A DNA stretch of 64,000 nucleotides, from assembly GCA_020310875.1 (NCBI GenBank), contig CM035444.1, positions 18,520,198 through 18,584,197 of the forward strand, read 5' to 3'. The stretch is from Ceratopteris richardii (lineage: Eukaryota > Streptophyta > Polypodiopsida > Polypodiales > Pteridaceae). A program made the translations under genes and the position numbers. Below the pieces are notes generated by a model. It did no database searches. It saw nothing but the letters and a program-made list of their open reading frames with translations, and was not told the DNA's origin. Below, piece by piece: positions 22,872 through 33,551 of this stretch (position 1 is the first letter of the stretch; every line of letters begins with the position of its first letter).

Positions 22872-24371
22872 TCAAAGCTTTGCATCTGACATAGCCTGAG
22901 AATCATGAACTGCACATGCCGAATCATTCACAGATCTTTCATAGTCTATGAGCTTATACAACCCACGACATAAAATGCTAGAAGCAATAATCACATCGCC
23001 ATTTGATAGATCATGAACTGTACACCTGTCATCAACAAATTTCACAACCAAGCCAATCTTGGCTAATGCAGAAACTGATAACAAATTCTTCTTGATCCCT
23101 GGCACAAATAAAGCATCTAACAAGGTGAAAGAACTACCATCAGCAGTAGCCAGAATGATCTTACCAAATCCCATAACAGGATAAGAGGAGTTGTTGGCGC
23201 ATGTGACAGTATTCCATGTAGGGGCAGGCTCGAGTGAAGAGAAGAAACTGCACTGCGAGGTAATATGTTTGGTCACCCCACTGTCAAAGTACCAAACATC
23301 TGAGTCCACTGCAGACATGCATTGCTCATGAGAAGATGGGTCAAAACTGCAAACAGTAGTAAACGCCCATTCTTCTTCCTGCACAAGGTTAGCAGACTCT
23401 GTTTTTGGTGTAGAGGCTTCTGCAACAACCATTCCAGCCTCCTTTTTCTTTGCCTCTTTTGCAACCAGTTTTGGACAGTTCTTTATGATATGATCATCCC
23501 CTTTACTGTACTTGCAAAACAATTTCTGCTTTTCTGATTTCTTCTCATCTTTATCTTGGTTCTTCAAATGTGCAGCATTTGCAGATTTCTGCTTACTAGT
23601 AGAAGAGCTCCATTTTCCTTTGCCCTTCTGACTAGTCAGGAAAGCTTGATCTGCAACATGCATAATGGACATGTTCTGCCTGGATTGATCTTCCTGCAAC
23701 ATAATAGAGACTAACTCCTCAAATGATAAGGCATTCGGATTGCCTTTCATCATCAACCGAAGAGTAGAAGCAAAACTCTGATATGAATCAGGAAGACCAT
23801 TCAGAACGGTCTGCACAAATGAGCTATCTGGTATAACCTCATTAGCAGAAATCAACTGTTCCTTCAAATCTTTGATCTTCGTTAGGAAACTGTCCATAGA
23901 ATCATCTTCATTCATGTGCTCACTCTCCAGCTGTTTTCGGAGGTAAGCAACACGAGCCTCATTCCTAGCTTGGTACAATGTGGTAAGTGTATCCCAAGCA
24001 TCCCTAGCTGTTCTGCAAGAGTGAATATGAGGAATAATGGCACGTTTGACAGACAAAACTATCAATGCATGTGCATGGGCATCTCTGCCATCCCAACAAA
24101 TTTGCTCTGCAGTAGGTGCAATAGAAATAGCAACATGAACAGGAATCTGTGGAATATCAGCTTCGACACAATCTTCATCGGCTCTAGCACCTGTATTTGC
24201 AGTACTTGTCATTACAAGTGTAACAGGACGTCTGTCCACACCCTGCACAATGTTCCACAATCCTTTTCCAACCAAAACATGTCGCATCATATAAGCCCAT
24301 AATGGGTAGTTGGTACCATCCGACTTATCCTCAACAGCCAACATACGGAATACATCACTGCTTTCAGCCAT
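22872..24371 (-). CDS. Copia B gag-protease (499 aa, open)
   Basis: Longest intact retroelement frame in the window. It starts MAESSDVFRMLAVEDKSDG at 24371 with the gag N-domain (YPLWAYMMRHVLVGKGLWN). UBN2-type gag follows (ARDAWDTLTTLYQ, SFEELVSIMLQEDQ), then a basic Lys/Ser linker. The zinc knuckle FCKYSKGDDHIIKNCP has lost its second Cys (Ser here; element A keeps CKYC). The aspartic protease with WYFDSGVTKHIT follows, and the frame ends DAKL. The stop is a TGA where the family has a Trp codon at the start of the pre-integrase HARFGH motif, so the frame was originally joined to pol. It would supply capsid and protease, but the knuckle change may weaken RNA packaging. Confidence 0.88.
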   Translation of the reverse strand: MAESSDVFRMLAVEDKSDGTNYPLWAYMMRHVLVGKGLWNIVQGVDRRPVTLVMTSTANTGARADEDCVEADIPQIPVHVAISIAPTAEQICWDGRDAHAHALIVLSVKRAIIPHIHSCRTARDAWDTLTTLYQARNEARVAYLRKQLESEHMNEDDSMDSFLTKIKDLKEQLISANEVIPDSSFVQTVLNGLPDSYQSFASTLRLMMKGNPNALSFEELVSIMLQEDQSRQNMSIMHVADQAFLTSQKGKGKWSSSTSKQKSANAAHLKNQDKDEKKSEKQKLFCKYSKGDDHIIKNCPKLVAKEAKKKEAGMVVAEASTPKTESANLVQEEEWAFTTVCSFDPSSHEQCMSAVDSDVWYFDSGVTKHITSQCSFFSSLEPAPTWNTVTCANNSSYPVMGFGKIILATADGSSFTLLDALFVPGIKKNLLSVSALAKIGLVVKFVDDRCTVHDLSNGDVIIASSILCRGLYKLIDYERSVNDSACAVHDSQAMSDAKL

Positions 24372-24729
24372 GGTCGGTGACTAAAATACCTTGATGCAGA
24401 AAATTGACTGTATCTCAAAAAGTTGAACAAAACTGCCTAGACGAGTTCTGCTAGACCTGTAGCAGACTTTGAGACGCTTAAACTGGCAAACAGAAACTGG
24501 TATATACCTTTGGCACAAAAAGACGAAATAGCCTACACAAGCGCTGTGATAGTGCGTTCGGAGGCCGAAACGAGCTCAGATCGCGATTTCGGCACCACAA
24601 AGCGAAGCGGTTTTGATCTCGGATACACGCTGAGTATGCTCACCAAAATTCGTGGTGCGATTCTGAGACTGCAAACGGAGGAGTGTCGACGGCACCCTAG
24701 ATGAAGTGACGACCTACTCTGATACCAAT

Positions 24730-24960
24730 TGTTAGAGTTAGACATCTGTAGAAGCACGCGAACAACACAAGGAAGAAGAAGAAGATTGGAGCACAAACAC
24801 ACAATATTGAATGTATTACTAGAGAATGTACAAAGATAAGTAGCCCATTAGGGCAATAGGCGTATATACAAGCCGGGGGAAAAAAACCTCCTAAAGAGGG
24901 AAAAAAGTGCCCCGACGGTCCTAGTATGTTCACACACATCACTACCTAAATATATCAACA
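24730..24960 (-). repeat. 5' LTR of copia B
   Basis: 231 bp, starting TGTTAGAG and ending ATCAACA; the PBS lies immediately left. About 8 differences from its partner. Confidence 0.92.
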
Positions 24961-26546
24961 TTTTGCAGGTGCCTCAAGTTTGGGCAAAGATCACACCATT
25001 TAAGATTTCTGCAGGCGTAGCAAACTAGCAAAATTCAGATGACCAAAGCGTGCATGCCAAAGCTTGTATCTGAGATAGCCTGAGAATCATGTACTGCACA
25101 TGCCGAATCATTCACAGATATTTCATAGTCTATGAGCTTATACAACCCACGACATAAAATGCCAAAAGCAATAATCACATCGCCATTTGATAGATCATGA
25201 ACTCTACACCTGTCATCAACAAATGTCACAAGCAACCCAATCTTGGCTAATGCAGAAACTGATAACAGGTTCTTCTTGATCCCTGGCACAAATAAAGCAT
25301 TTGAAAAAGTGAAAGAACTACCATCAGTAGTAGTCAAAATGATCTTACCAACTCCCATAATAGGATAAGAGGAGTTGTTGGTGCATGTAACAATATTCCC
25401 TATAGGGGCAGGCTGGAGTGAAGAGAAGAAACTGCGCTGCGAGGTAATATGTTTGGTCGCCCCACTGTCAAAGTACTAAACATCTGAGTCTACGGTAGAC
25501 ATGCACTGCTCATGAGAAGATGGGTCAAAACTGCAAACAGTAGTAAACTCCCATTCTTCTTCCTGCACAAGATTAGCAGACTCCGTTTTTGGTGTAGAGG
25601 CTTCTGCAACAACCATTCAAGCCTCTTTCTTCTTTGCCTCTTTTGCAGCCAATTTTGGACAGTTCTTTATGATATGATCATTCCCTTTACAGTACTTACA
25701 AAACAATTTCTGCTTTTCTGATTTTTTCTCATCTTTGTCTTGGTTCTTCGAATGTGAAGCATTTGCAGATTTCTGCTTACTAGTAGAAGAGCTCCATTTT
25801 CCTTTGCCCTTCTGACTAGCCGGGAAAGCTTGATCTACAATACGCATAATGGACATGTTCTGCCTGGACTGATCTTCCTACAATAAAACAGAGAGTAACT
25901 CTTCAAATGACAAGGCATTTGGATTGTCTTTCATCATCAACCGAAGAGTAGAAGTAAAACTCTGATATGAATCAGGAAGACCATTCAGAACGGTCTACAC
26001 AAGTGAGCTATCTGGTATAACCTCATCAACAAAAATCAACTGTTCCTTCAAGTCTTTGATCTTTGTTAGGAAACTATCCATAGAATCACCTTCATTCATG
26101 TGCTCACTCTCCATTGTTTCTGGAGTTAAGCAACACGAGCCTCATTCCTAGCTTGGTACAATGTGGTAAGTGTATCCCAAGCATCCTTAGCTGTTCTACA
26201 AGAGCGAATATTAGGAATAATGGCACGTAGACAAAGCTATCAATGCATGTGCATGGGCATCTCTGCCATCCCAACCAATCTGCTCTGTAGTAGGTGCAGC
26301 AAAAACCACAGCACGAATAGGAATATGCAAAATATCACCATCTTCGACACCTTCTACATTAGCTTCAGTACCTGCAGTTGTAGCAGGTGTAGGTGTAATA
26401 GGACATTTTTCGACACCTTGCACAATGTTCCACAGTCCTTTTGCAACCAGCACATGTCGCATCATATGAGCCCATAACGGGTAGTTGGTACCATCCAACT
26501 TATCCTCAACAGCCAACATACGAAATACATCAGTATTTTCAGCCAT
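24961..26546 (-). pseudogene. Copia A gag-protease, continuation after B
   Basis: Right-hand half of element A. The first bases (TTTTGCAGGTGCCTCAAG) restore the pre-integrase sequence interrupted at 19797. Protease and linker lie at 25035-25358 and gag in 25617-26546, starting MAENTDVFRMLAVEDKLDG near 26546. The knuckle is FCKYCKGNDHIIKNCP, complete here. Several stops and small deletions, e.g. near 25478, 25870 and 26112, break the frame. Residue-level similarity to element B's gag is very high throughout. Confidence 0.88.
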
Positions 26547-26887
26547 GGATGGTGACTAAAATACCTTGATGCAGAAAATTGACTATATCTCAAAAAGTTG
26601 AATAGAATTGCCCAGATGGATTCCACTAGACCTGTAGCAGACTTCGAGATGCTTATACTGGCGAACAAAAACTGGTATATACCTTTGGCACAAAAAGACA
26701 AAATAACCTGCACAAGCACTGCGATAGTGCATTCGGAGGCCGAAACGAGCTCAGATCGTGATTTCGGCATGACACAACGAAGCTGTTTTGATCTCGAGAA
26801 CACGCCGAGTATGCATACCAAAATTTGTGCGATTCTGAGACTGCAACCGGAGGAGTGTCGATGGCGCCCTAGATGAAGTGACAACCT

Positions 26888-26899
26888 GCTCTGATACCA
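26888..26899 (-). other. Primer binding site of copia A
   Basis: Minus-strand TGGTATCAGAGC, complementary to initiator tRNA-Met, two bases left of the 5' LTR. Confidence 0.85.
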
Positions 26900-26901
26900 A
26901 T

Positions 26902-27132
26902 TGTTGGAGTTAGACGTCTGCGGAAGCACACGAACAGCACAAGGAAGAAGAAGAAGCTTGGAGCACAACACACAATACTAAAATGTATTACTAGAGAATG
27001 TACAAAGATAAGTAGCCCATTAGGGCAATAGGCGTATATACAAGCCGGGGGAAAAAAACCTCCTAAAGAGGGAAAAAGGTGCCCCGGCGGTCCTAATGTG
27101 TTCACACACATCACTACCTAAATATATCAACA
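26902..27132 (-). repeat. 5' LTR of copia A
   Basis: 231 bp, starting TGTTGGAG and ending ATCAACA, followed by the TAGGG target duplication. Confidence 0.92.
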
Positions 27133-28449
27133 TAGGGTTCAATGATCAAGGATGTTTTGTTTAAGACCCCATGTAGTATATAATCTCATAGTAAAAGGAA
27201 AGAAGTCTCTTCACCATGGAGGTAAATCCATAAACCCCTCACATTGTCTACTTATCAATTGGAAATAAAAAAATTACAGAGGTTGACTTGTGGCTTAAAA
27301 TAATTGGCCATGTAAACTTACAAAGGATGAAGTAAATGCAAAGGAAGGGCTTGGTGAGTGTTCTACCTAATCTTACATCTTAGAATATGCAACATTTGTG
27401 ACATGCTTGTCAATTAGGGAAACAGAGCAATTCGCCATTCAAGAAGGGAGCACATGTGAGCAATGAAGTGTTGAATCTCATACACACAAATGTATGGGGG
27501 CCTACAAAGGAGCCATCCATTGTAGCTAATAAATATTTTATCACATTTATAGATGATCATTCAAGAATAGTTTGGATGTATTGCATGAAGAAAAAGTCAA
27601 AGGTGTTTTACCACTCCAAGATGTTCAAAGACCTCGTGGAGAATGAGACAAAGAAATATATAAAGACCCTTAGATTGGATGGAGGGGGAGACTAGTTCTC
27701 AAATGAATTTTTAGATTTTCTACATGAAAATGGCATTGAAAGTCAATTCACTTGCAGGTATAGACCTCAACAAAATGGGGTGGCAAAGAGGGAGAAAAAA
27801 TATGTAGCAGAAGTGGTTAGATCTACGTAAATGAATGTTCTTAATTCTTATTGGACTAATGCAACAAATACAACCATCTACATTATGAATAGGTGTCCAA
27901 CCTCAGGAGTGCATGGAGTCACCCCTTATGAAGCTTAATGTGATAAGAAACCCAACCTTTCACATCACAAAGTATTTGGTTGTGTATGTTATGTTTAGAT
28001 ACCTCAAGAATTGAGACACTTGTTGGATTCAAAGATAGATAGGTTTATATTTCTTGGATATTATTAAGAGAAAAGAGGATTTTAGATGTTATGACCCGAA
28101 CATCAAAGAGCTTAAGGTTTCTAGGGATGTAATATTTGATGAGTTTATACCTTGGTGGTAGCAAAGATGTGTTACATGTTGAAGATGCATATGAAGCCAA
28201 AAAGAAGTTCAAAGAGAAACAAAAAAGCATGGAGATGAGTGGTCCAACCACCTTAAGCACACCATCAAAGAAGAGTGGTACATCAGCTTGGGAAGGGAGG
28301 ACAAGGAACGAAGCTCATTCAAGTCAAGGAAGCAACAAAGGAAAAAAAGGCAAATCATTAAGACCATCAATGGGTATACATGGACTCTACAAGTGATGAA
28401 GATGTGGAGAAATTAGAATATTTCTGGATTTTAAAGCATCCAAACTATT
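27133..28449 (+). pseudogene. Copia C protease end and integrase
   Basis: Continuation of element C after the A/B insertion. It begins with the duplicated TAGGG and FNDQGCF. Around 27290-27460 is the pre-integrase region. The integrase core is NEVLNLIHTNVWGPTKEPS (first catalytic Asp changed to Asn), KYFITFIDDHSRIVWMY, YRPQQNGVAKRE (Glu of the DDE triad displaced or changed) and CPTSGVHGVTPYEA. FGCVCYV and IFLGYY motifs follow. The frame is repeatedly broken, and RT and RNase H are missing. The fragment ends at about 28449 against a family D LTR. Confidence 0.8.
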
Positions 28450-29120
28450 ATTGTTAGTGTCATGTGAAAGGCCAAATGGCCATCAAATATTTTTTTGTAT
28501 GTTTTTTAAAATAGCATATAGTGGCTTGGTCAGTCGCAATGTCGATTGCATTTGTAAACCCTAGAAAATTTGAGTTCGTGCCTTTGTGCACTATGTAGTT
28601 TGACGTATTTTGTAGGTCTATGCATAGCATCATGCTCATCATCTAGAGCTTGGTAATAGATTTTCAAGGAATCTTTGTAGAGCTCTCGCAAAGGGAAATA
28701 CACTTCACTAATATTAGAGATGTTTGAAGCAAAAAAGTTTTTGTTGTTGTGCGGGTGGAATGAGCACCCACCCATCAATTTTTATGGCTTCCTCCAAAGC
28801 TTATGACTAAGGCGACAAACAAGGCATAGAGCTTGAAATACCTTGTCATCTGAGTCACCAAAGTCACCGTTGGCATTGTTGGCTAAACGAGAGGAAGGAC
28901 TTCAATGATTAAGGAAGACAAAGTACTAGCACTTCTCGAGGGGTCACCCATTCCAACAGTGTTCCCTCGAAGGTTCGCTTAATAGTAGGTTTTCCTAACA
29001 TTAAGCCCTAGTTGCTTAGTGATTTCAGGATTCAAGATACTTAAGGTTAACATCATTTTGGAGCCTTCAAAGTGTCTTCATGGATTCTCTACAACCATTT
29101 TTTGAGAGTTTATTTGGGTG
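28450..29120 (+). mobile_element. Copia family D LTR plus leader fragment (D3)
   Basis: 28450-28707 aligns with the LTR at 33250-33538 (CATGTGAAAGGCCAAATGGCC, TGGAGCTCTCG-like end). It is followed by a decayed primer site TAATATTAGAGA near 28709-28720 and by about 400 bp that match the leader right of the 33250 LTR (GCTTATGACTAAGG, CTTGTCATCTGAGTC). Coding parts are absent. At about 29120-29172 it meets the oppositely oriented LTR of element D. Confidence 0.7.
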
Positions 29121-29172
29121 TGAAATTTGGGAAATTTGGACGTTGATTTTGCAGTTTTGGGATAGTTTTGAA

Positions 29173-29468
29173 TGAAGTATTTCGATGGTGATGCACCATA
29201 GTGTGCTCTCCTTCTTGAGAGCTCCACATCGATATGCTTGGAGTAGAAAACCGAGCTCCTAAGGCCGCACAAATACTCCGCATAGAGGCTACAGAATATG
29301 CAGAAAACACAGTACACAAGGAGCATGAAGACAGACTTCTTAGGTCTTACAAATGCGGTCGAACTTCCAGTCTGTGACTGACCAGGCCACTATATGTTTT
29401 ATTAAAGAACATATACAAAGAAGTGTCCAATAGCCATTTGGCCTTTCACATGGACACTAATGGTAATA
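29173..29468 (-). repeat. 3' LTR of copia D (minus strand)
   Basis: Reverse complement of the family D LTR: on the minus strand it carries CCATGTGAAAGGCCAAATGG, GTTTTCTACTCCAAGCATAT and GGAGCTCTCAAGAAGGAGAG and ends CGAAATACTTCA. The PPT complement CTCCCAC follows on the right. No PBS lies on its left, so it is the 3' LTR of the minus-strand element. Confidence 0.75.
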
Positions 29469-29615
29469 ATCTCCCACTAAAGGCCAACATGGCCAAAGTA
29501 ACTATGGGAGAAAAATAAAGAATGATAAAGAATACCTGAGTGTAAGTATACAAACTATACCTCCCACCTGATGGGCATGTTAGACAGTATACAAGTGACT
29601 GTGTAAGATCAAGAA

Positions 29616-31740
29616 TCAAGTAACCCCCATCAAGTGACAACAGTGTCGAAAGTTATCCTGTGGTAGAGCTTTAGTCAAAGCATCTACAACATTATCTCGA
29701 ATGTGAACCTTCTGAAGAATAATGCACCCAGTGGCTAAGCAATCTCTAATGAAGTGATACCTCACCTCAATGTGCTTGGTCTTTGCATGATAGACCGGAT
29801 TCTTAGCCAAAGCAATGGCACTCTGACTATCACTAAGCAAGCGAGGTACATGCTGAGGTAAACCCATATCACAAGCAAGACGAGAAAGCCACAATGCTTC
29901 CTTACATGCCTCACTTGCTGCAACGTACTCTGCTTCTATGGTGGAAACAGTTGTACATTCTTGAAGACGAGATCTCCAAGAGATACCACCTCCAGCAAAA
30001 TGAAAAATGTACCCTGATGTAGACTTACGATTGTTTACACAACCAGCATAATCAGAATCTGTGTAACCAATAATGGATGCTTTCCCTCTACCTAAGCATA
30101 GACACTTGAGATATATATTTGCTCACAACTCCCACTGCAAATGCAATGTCTGGTCTCGTAGCTACCATAGCGTACATGAGACTACCAACAACAAACTGAT
30201 AGGGAATTTTGGTCATGAATTCCTTTTCCTCATTTGATTTGGGGCAATCATCCTTGCTCAATTTCACATATGTGGGTAAAGGTGTACTCAATGCCTTTCC
30301 ACCCTGCATATTGAACCTGTGAAGTACTTTGGATATATACTCACTTTGAGACAAGTATATGCATCTTTTACTCCTATCATGAGTGATGCACATGCCAAGA
30401 ATATGTTTGGCATCCCCCAAATCCTTCATATCAAATGTCTGACTCAACTTCTTTTTGAGAATTGAAAAGTCATAAGAGGATTTCCCAGCAATCAACATAT
30501 CATCGACATAAAGTATCAAACATATCAAGCTGCCATCTCAGCATCTCTTTGTGTAGAGACAATGATCCTCATTGCTTCGAGAATAGCCTTGAGACTTCAT
30601 AAAAGCATCAAACTTTTGGTACCATTGTCTAGGGGACTATTTAAGTCCATACGAGCTCTTCTTGAGCTTACAAACTAGACTTTCCTTGCCAGGAACTACA
30701 TAACCCTCTGGTTGTTCCATATAGATCTCATATGTAAGATCTCCATGCAAGAAAGCAGTTTCACATCCATTTGGACTAACTATAAGTCCTCCATTGCAAC
30801 GAATCTAAGCAACATGCGCAAGGTAGTCATCTTGACCATTGGAAAGAAAATTTCCTCAAAATCAACACCATGTTGTTGCTTAAAACCCTTTGCAACAAGT
30901 CGTGCTTTATACTTTGGAGAAGCACTATCTTATGTGAATTTCAGCTTATATACCCATTTACATGGTAAAGCTTTCTTGCCATTTGGCAAAGGTACTAAAT
31001 CCCAAGTACCATTCTTGTGAATAGAATCAAACTCACTCTTCATGGCACGCTCCCACTTGACATGATCCTCTGTCTGCATAGCCTCTTTGTAGCAAGAAGG
31101 CTCACCGGCATCTGTTAGCATAACAAAATCTAAACCTGGAACATATCTATCAGGTGGATGTGAGACACGTGCAGAACGTCTCAATGGCTGTTGAACAAGA
31201 ACATGTGCAGACTGATCTGAATGGACATTCTCTTAAACATCCCTATGTGCAGTATTTTTATGCATGCTAACTGGAGGACTAGTATCCTCAAACACCACTC
31301 TTCTCACTTCAACCTCCTTAATGGGCTATTTATGCATCTTAGACTCATTGAAGATGACATCACTACTTCTGATCACTGTCTATGTTTCAAGATCCCATAA
31401 TCGATATCCAAATTGTCCTTCTCAACCATATCCAAGAAAAATACATTTCTTTGACTTATGGTCCAACTTTTGTCTAAGATTCTTGGGTATATGAACATAT
31501 GATTCACACCCAAAAACTCAAAGATGATCATAATATGGTGGCTTCCCTGTCCACAACTCTTGTGCAACTTTCAGACCTTTGGGAGTACTAGGTGAAAGGT
31601 TAATCACATGAACTGCAGTCAATACTACTTCTGCTCAAAAGCCTTGTGAGAGGTTTGCATGATGCAACATAGAGACTACTCTATCTTGAATAGTTATATT
31701 CATCCTCTCAGCTACACCATTTTGTACTCAGATATAAGGA
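29616..31740 (-). pseudogene. Copia D integrase end, RT and RNase H
   Basis: RNase H at 29616-29940 (RLLSDSQSAIALAKN, KTKHIEVRYHFIRD). RT palm at 30088-30528 with LILYVDDMLIAG, FDMKDLGDAKHILG and an RPDIAFAVG motif. The RT N-part at 30930-31184 has HKNGTWDLVPLPNGKK and CKWVYKLKF, preceded by RRSARVSHPPDRY. The integrase C-part (31264-31740) has FLGVNHMF-like and GVAERMN motifs in mixed frames. Stops and frameshifts are frequent. It directly abuts the gag/protease end at 31740-31744, so the protease and most of integrase are deleted. Confidence 0.8.
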
Positions 31741-31743
31741 GCT

Positions 31744-32541
31744 CTAAACTCCAAGTGTCAACACATCAGCATCATCAGAAATAGCATTAATTTCTTCAAT
31801 CTTCATAGTCAAAGTAGATGGTGCAAGTAAATGTTTAACATGCCCATCAACATTATGTCCTTTACCTTTAGCATTCTTTAATGCATAATAGTCTTTCTTC
31901 ATGTGTCCTTTCTTATGACAATAATGGCATTCAATATCCATCTTTCTTGATTTACTTCTACTCTTATTCTGTTGACCATTCTTTTCCTTCTTCTTGCTCC
32001 TTCCACATTGTTGATTTTTTCCTTGGTAAGGATCACGAACATTATATGCATCTCCACTCTGAGTGCCAACCATAGATTTTTTGTGAATCTCCTCACTCAA
32101 GAGTGCTCCACATATGTCATCATAGACAAGTTTACCTCCAAGTGCACTATTGCTAATAGCTGTGCAAAATGTATCCCATGATGATGGCAAGGTGCATAAC
32201 AACAATATTGCTTTAATTTCATTATCCATATCCATTTTCTGAGCCTGTAACTAAGAGAATATACCATCAAACTCATTCAGATGAGCAGCAACACTATTTG
32301 TGTCCTTCATACAAAGGTCATATAGTTTTCTCATCAGATAGACTTTATTTGATGTCGTCTCTTTTCATATGTATTGCATAACTTCTTCCAAAGCTCCTCT
32401 GCACTTTCACAGTCTAATACTATAAAGTAAACATTATCTGCCAGGTGCAAGCAAATGGTAGACCTAACCATTTCATTTAACTCATCCCAATCATCTTCAT
32501 CCATTTCAGAAGGCTTCTTTGAAATTCCATTTACTGGCTTC
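31744..32541 (-). pseudogene. Copia D gag
   Basis: Gag of family D: EAILLLCTLPSSWDTF-like core (here IKAILLLCTLPSSWDTF), GGKLVYDDICGALLSEEIH, basic linker and the knuckle CHYCHKKGHMKKDYY, where the last Cys is Tyr. The same protein is encoded in the opposite orientation at 35148-35852. The 163-aa right part is open; the part upstream (32236-32541) has frameshifts. Homology to family D stops at about 32541. Confidence 0.85.
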
Positions 32542-32544
32542 CAA

Positions 32545-33249
32545 TCATCTCTTCATCTAAAATATTGCCTCCCTAATTGAGTAATTGATCTGTAAATATT
32601 TGAGCTTCAAAATAAGTGACTGAACTGACTCATTGACTTTCATCATTGTGTTGGATAGCTATCTCCTTAGATGAGCTTTCCTAACAAGGTTTCTACTCTG
32701 ATCTCCAACTCCAACCAAGCCTGATGAGAGGTTTTGCATGACCTGATCTAGGGTAGAATATGCCTCTTAACTCCCATAGCAATGTATGAAAGTGCTTGTG
32801 CATCCCTTGAATCCCATCTTCTTTTCTCTTATGTAGGAAGTAATCTGGTAGTAGTACGAACTCTTAATGATGAACTAGTTCTTTCTTCTTGTTTAATAAT
32901 CTCTTGTTGAGAAGAAACAAAAGAAGCAGGTCTTCTAGAAGATGAATAAACATCTTCTTGGACTTGTCTTTTCCTTGGATAAGTGGCATTGATATTATTT
33001 CGTAAGTCCTTTGATACTAACAGATTCATCATCATAAAACTCCACATTGGATAGTTAGACATTCCTTCAAGCTTGTCTTCATTCTCAAGTCTATAGTCAC
33101 TCACATTGTTAAGGGTGTATGTCAATTGTGCTCTGATACCAAATGTTGGAATTGGGGTGGGCCTTAGTAACAATATTCAACACATGCTTACATGATCTTC
33201 CAATAGATGAACCTTAGCATACACACTTGAGTGAGAGATAGAGAGAGAG
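32545..33249 (-). mobile_element. Copia F 5' fragment (LTR end, PBS, gag start)
   Basis: A different copia. The LTR 3' end lies at 33144-33249 (TGTTGGAATTGGGG on the plus strand), with the PBS complement CTCTGATACCA at 33131-33141. The gag start on the minus strand (32829-33173) includes LEGMSNYPMWSFMMMNLLVS, then Ser/Arg-rich sequence. It is cut by the family D LTR at 33250 and joined to D's gag at about 32541. Confidence 0.65.
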
Positions 33250-33538
33250 TGTTACCCTTAGTCTCCATGTGAAATTCCAAATGGCCATCGGACACTTTTG
33301 TACATGTTCTTTAATAAAACATATAATAGTGACATGGTCAGCCACAGACTATAAGTTCAATTGCATTTGTAACACCTAAGAAGTTTGTGTTTGTGCTCCC
33401 TATGTACTTTGTTTTCTTGCATATTCTGTAGCATTTGTGCAAAGTACCATTAGATCCTGGTTTTCTACTCCAAGGATATCGTCATGGAGCTCTCGAGAAG
33501 GAGAGCACACAATGATGCATCGCCATCAAAATACTTCA
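33250..33538 (+). repeat. 5' LTR of copia D2 (plus strand)
   Basis: 289 bp from TGTTACCC to ACTTCA. It matches the LTRs at 28450 and (inverted) 29173. The primer site is immediately to its right. Confidence 0.75.
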
Positions 33539-33539
33539 T

Positions 33540-33551
33540 TGGTATTAGAGC
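33540..33551 (+). other. Primer binding site of copia D2
   Basis: TGGTATTAGAGC, one base from the initiator-Met primer site TGGTATCAGAGC. Confidence 0.8.

Larger units (their letters stand above)
19798..24960 (-). mobile_element. Copia element B nested in A
   Basis: Full-length 5163-bp minus-strand Ty1/copia with 231-bp LTRs (19798-20028 and 24730-24960), PPT complement AAATCCCCCC right of the first, PBS complement ACTCTGATACCA at 24716-24727. It sits in the pre-integrase region of element A. Flanks TTTTC (19793-19797) and TTTTG (24961-24965) form a 5-bp target duplication with one change. By hand count the LTRs differ at about 8 positions, so B is younger than A. Gag-PR is open but pol is damaged, so it is non-autonomous. 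Confidence 0.93.
16914..27132 (-). mobile_element. Copia element A, split by element B
   Basis: A complete LTR-to-LTR minus-strand Ty1/copia insertion. LTRs of 231 bp lie at 16914-17144 (3') and 26902-27132 (5'). The 5-bp target duplication TAGGG is exact (16909-16913 and 27133-27137). A CCCCCC-rich PPT complement follows the left LTR, and CTCTGATACCA (PBS complement) precedes the right one. The body is interrupted at 19797/24961 by element B of the same family. By hand count the two LTRs differ at about 12 positions, more than those of B, so A is older. All of A's coding regions are broken. Confidence 0.92.

Noticed and set aside
28136..28396. 86-aa ORF
   Set aside because: Remnant of copia C integrase tail in a shifted frame; no independent gene.
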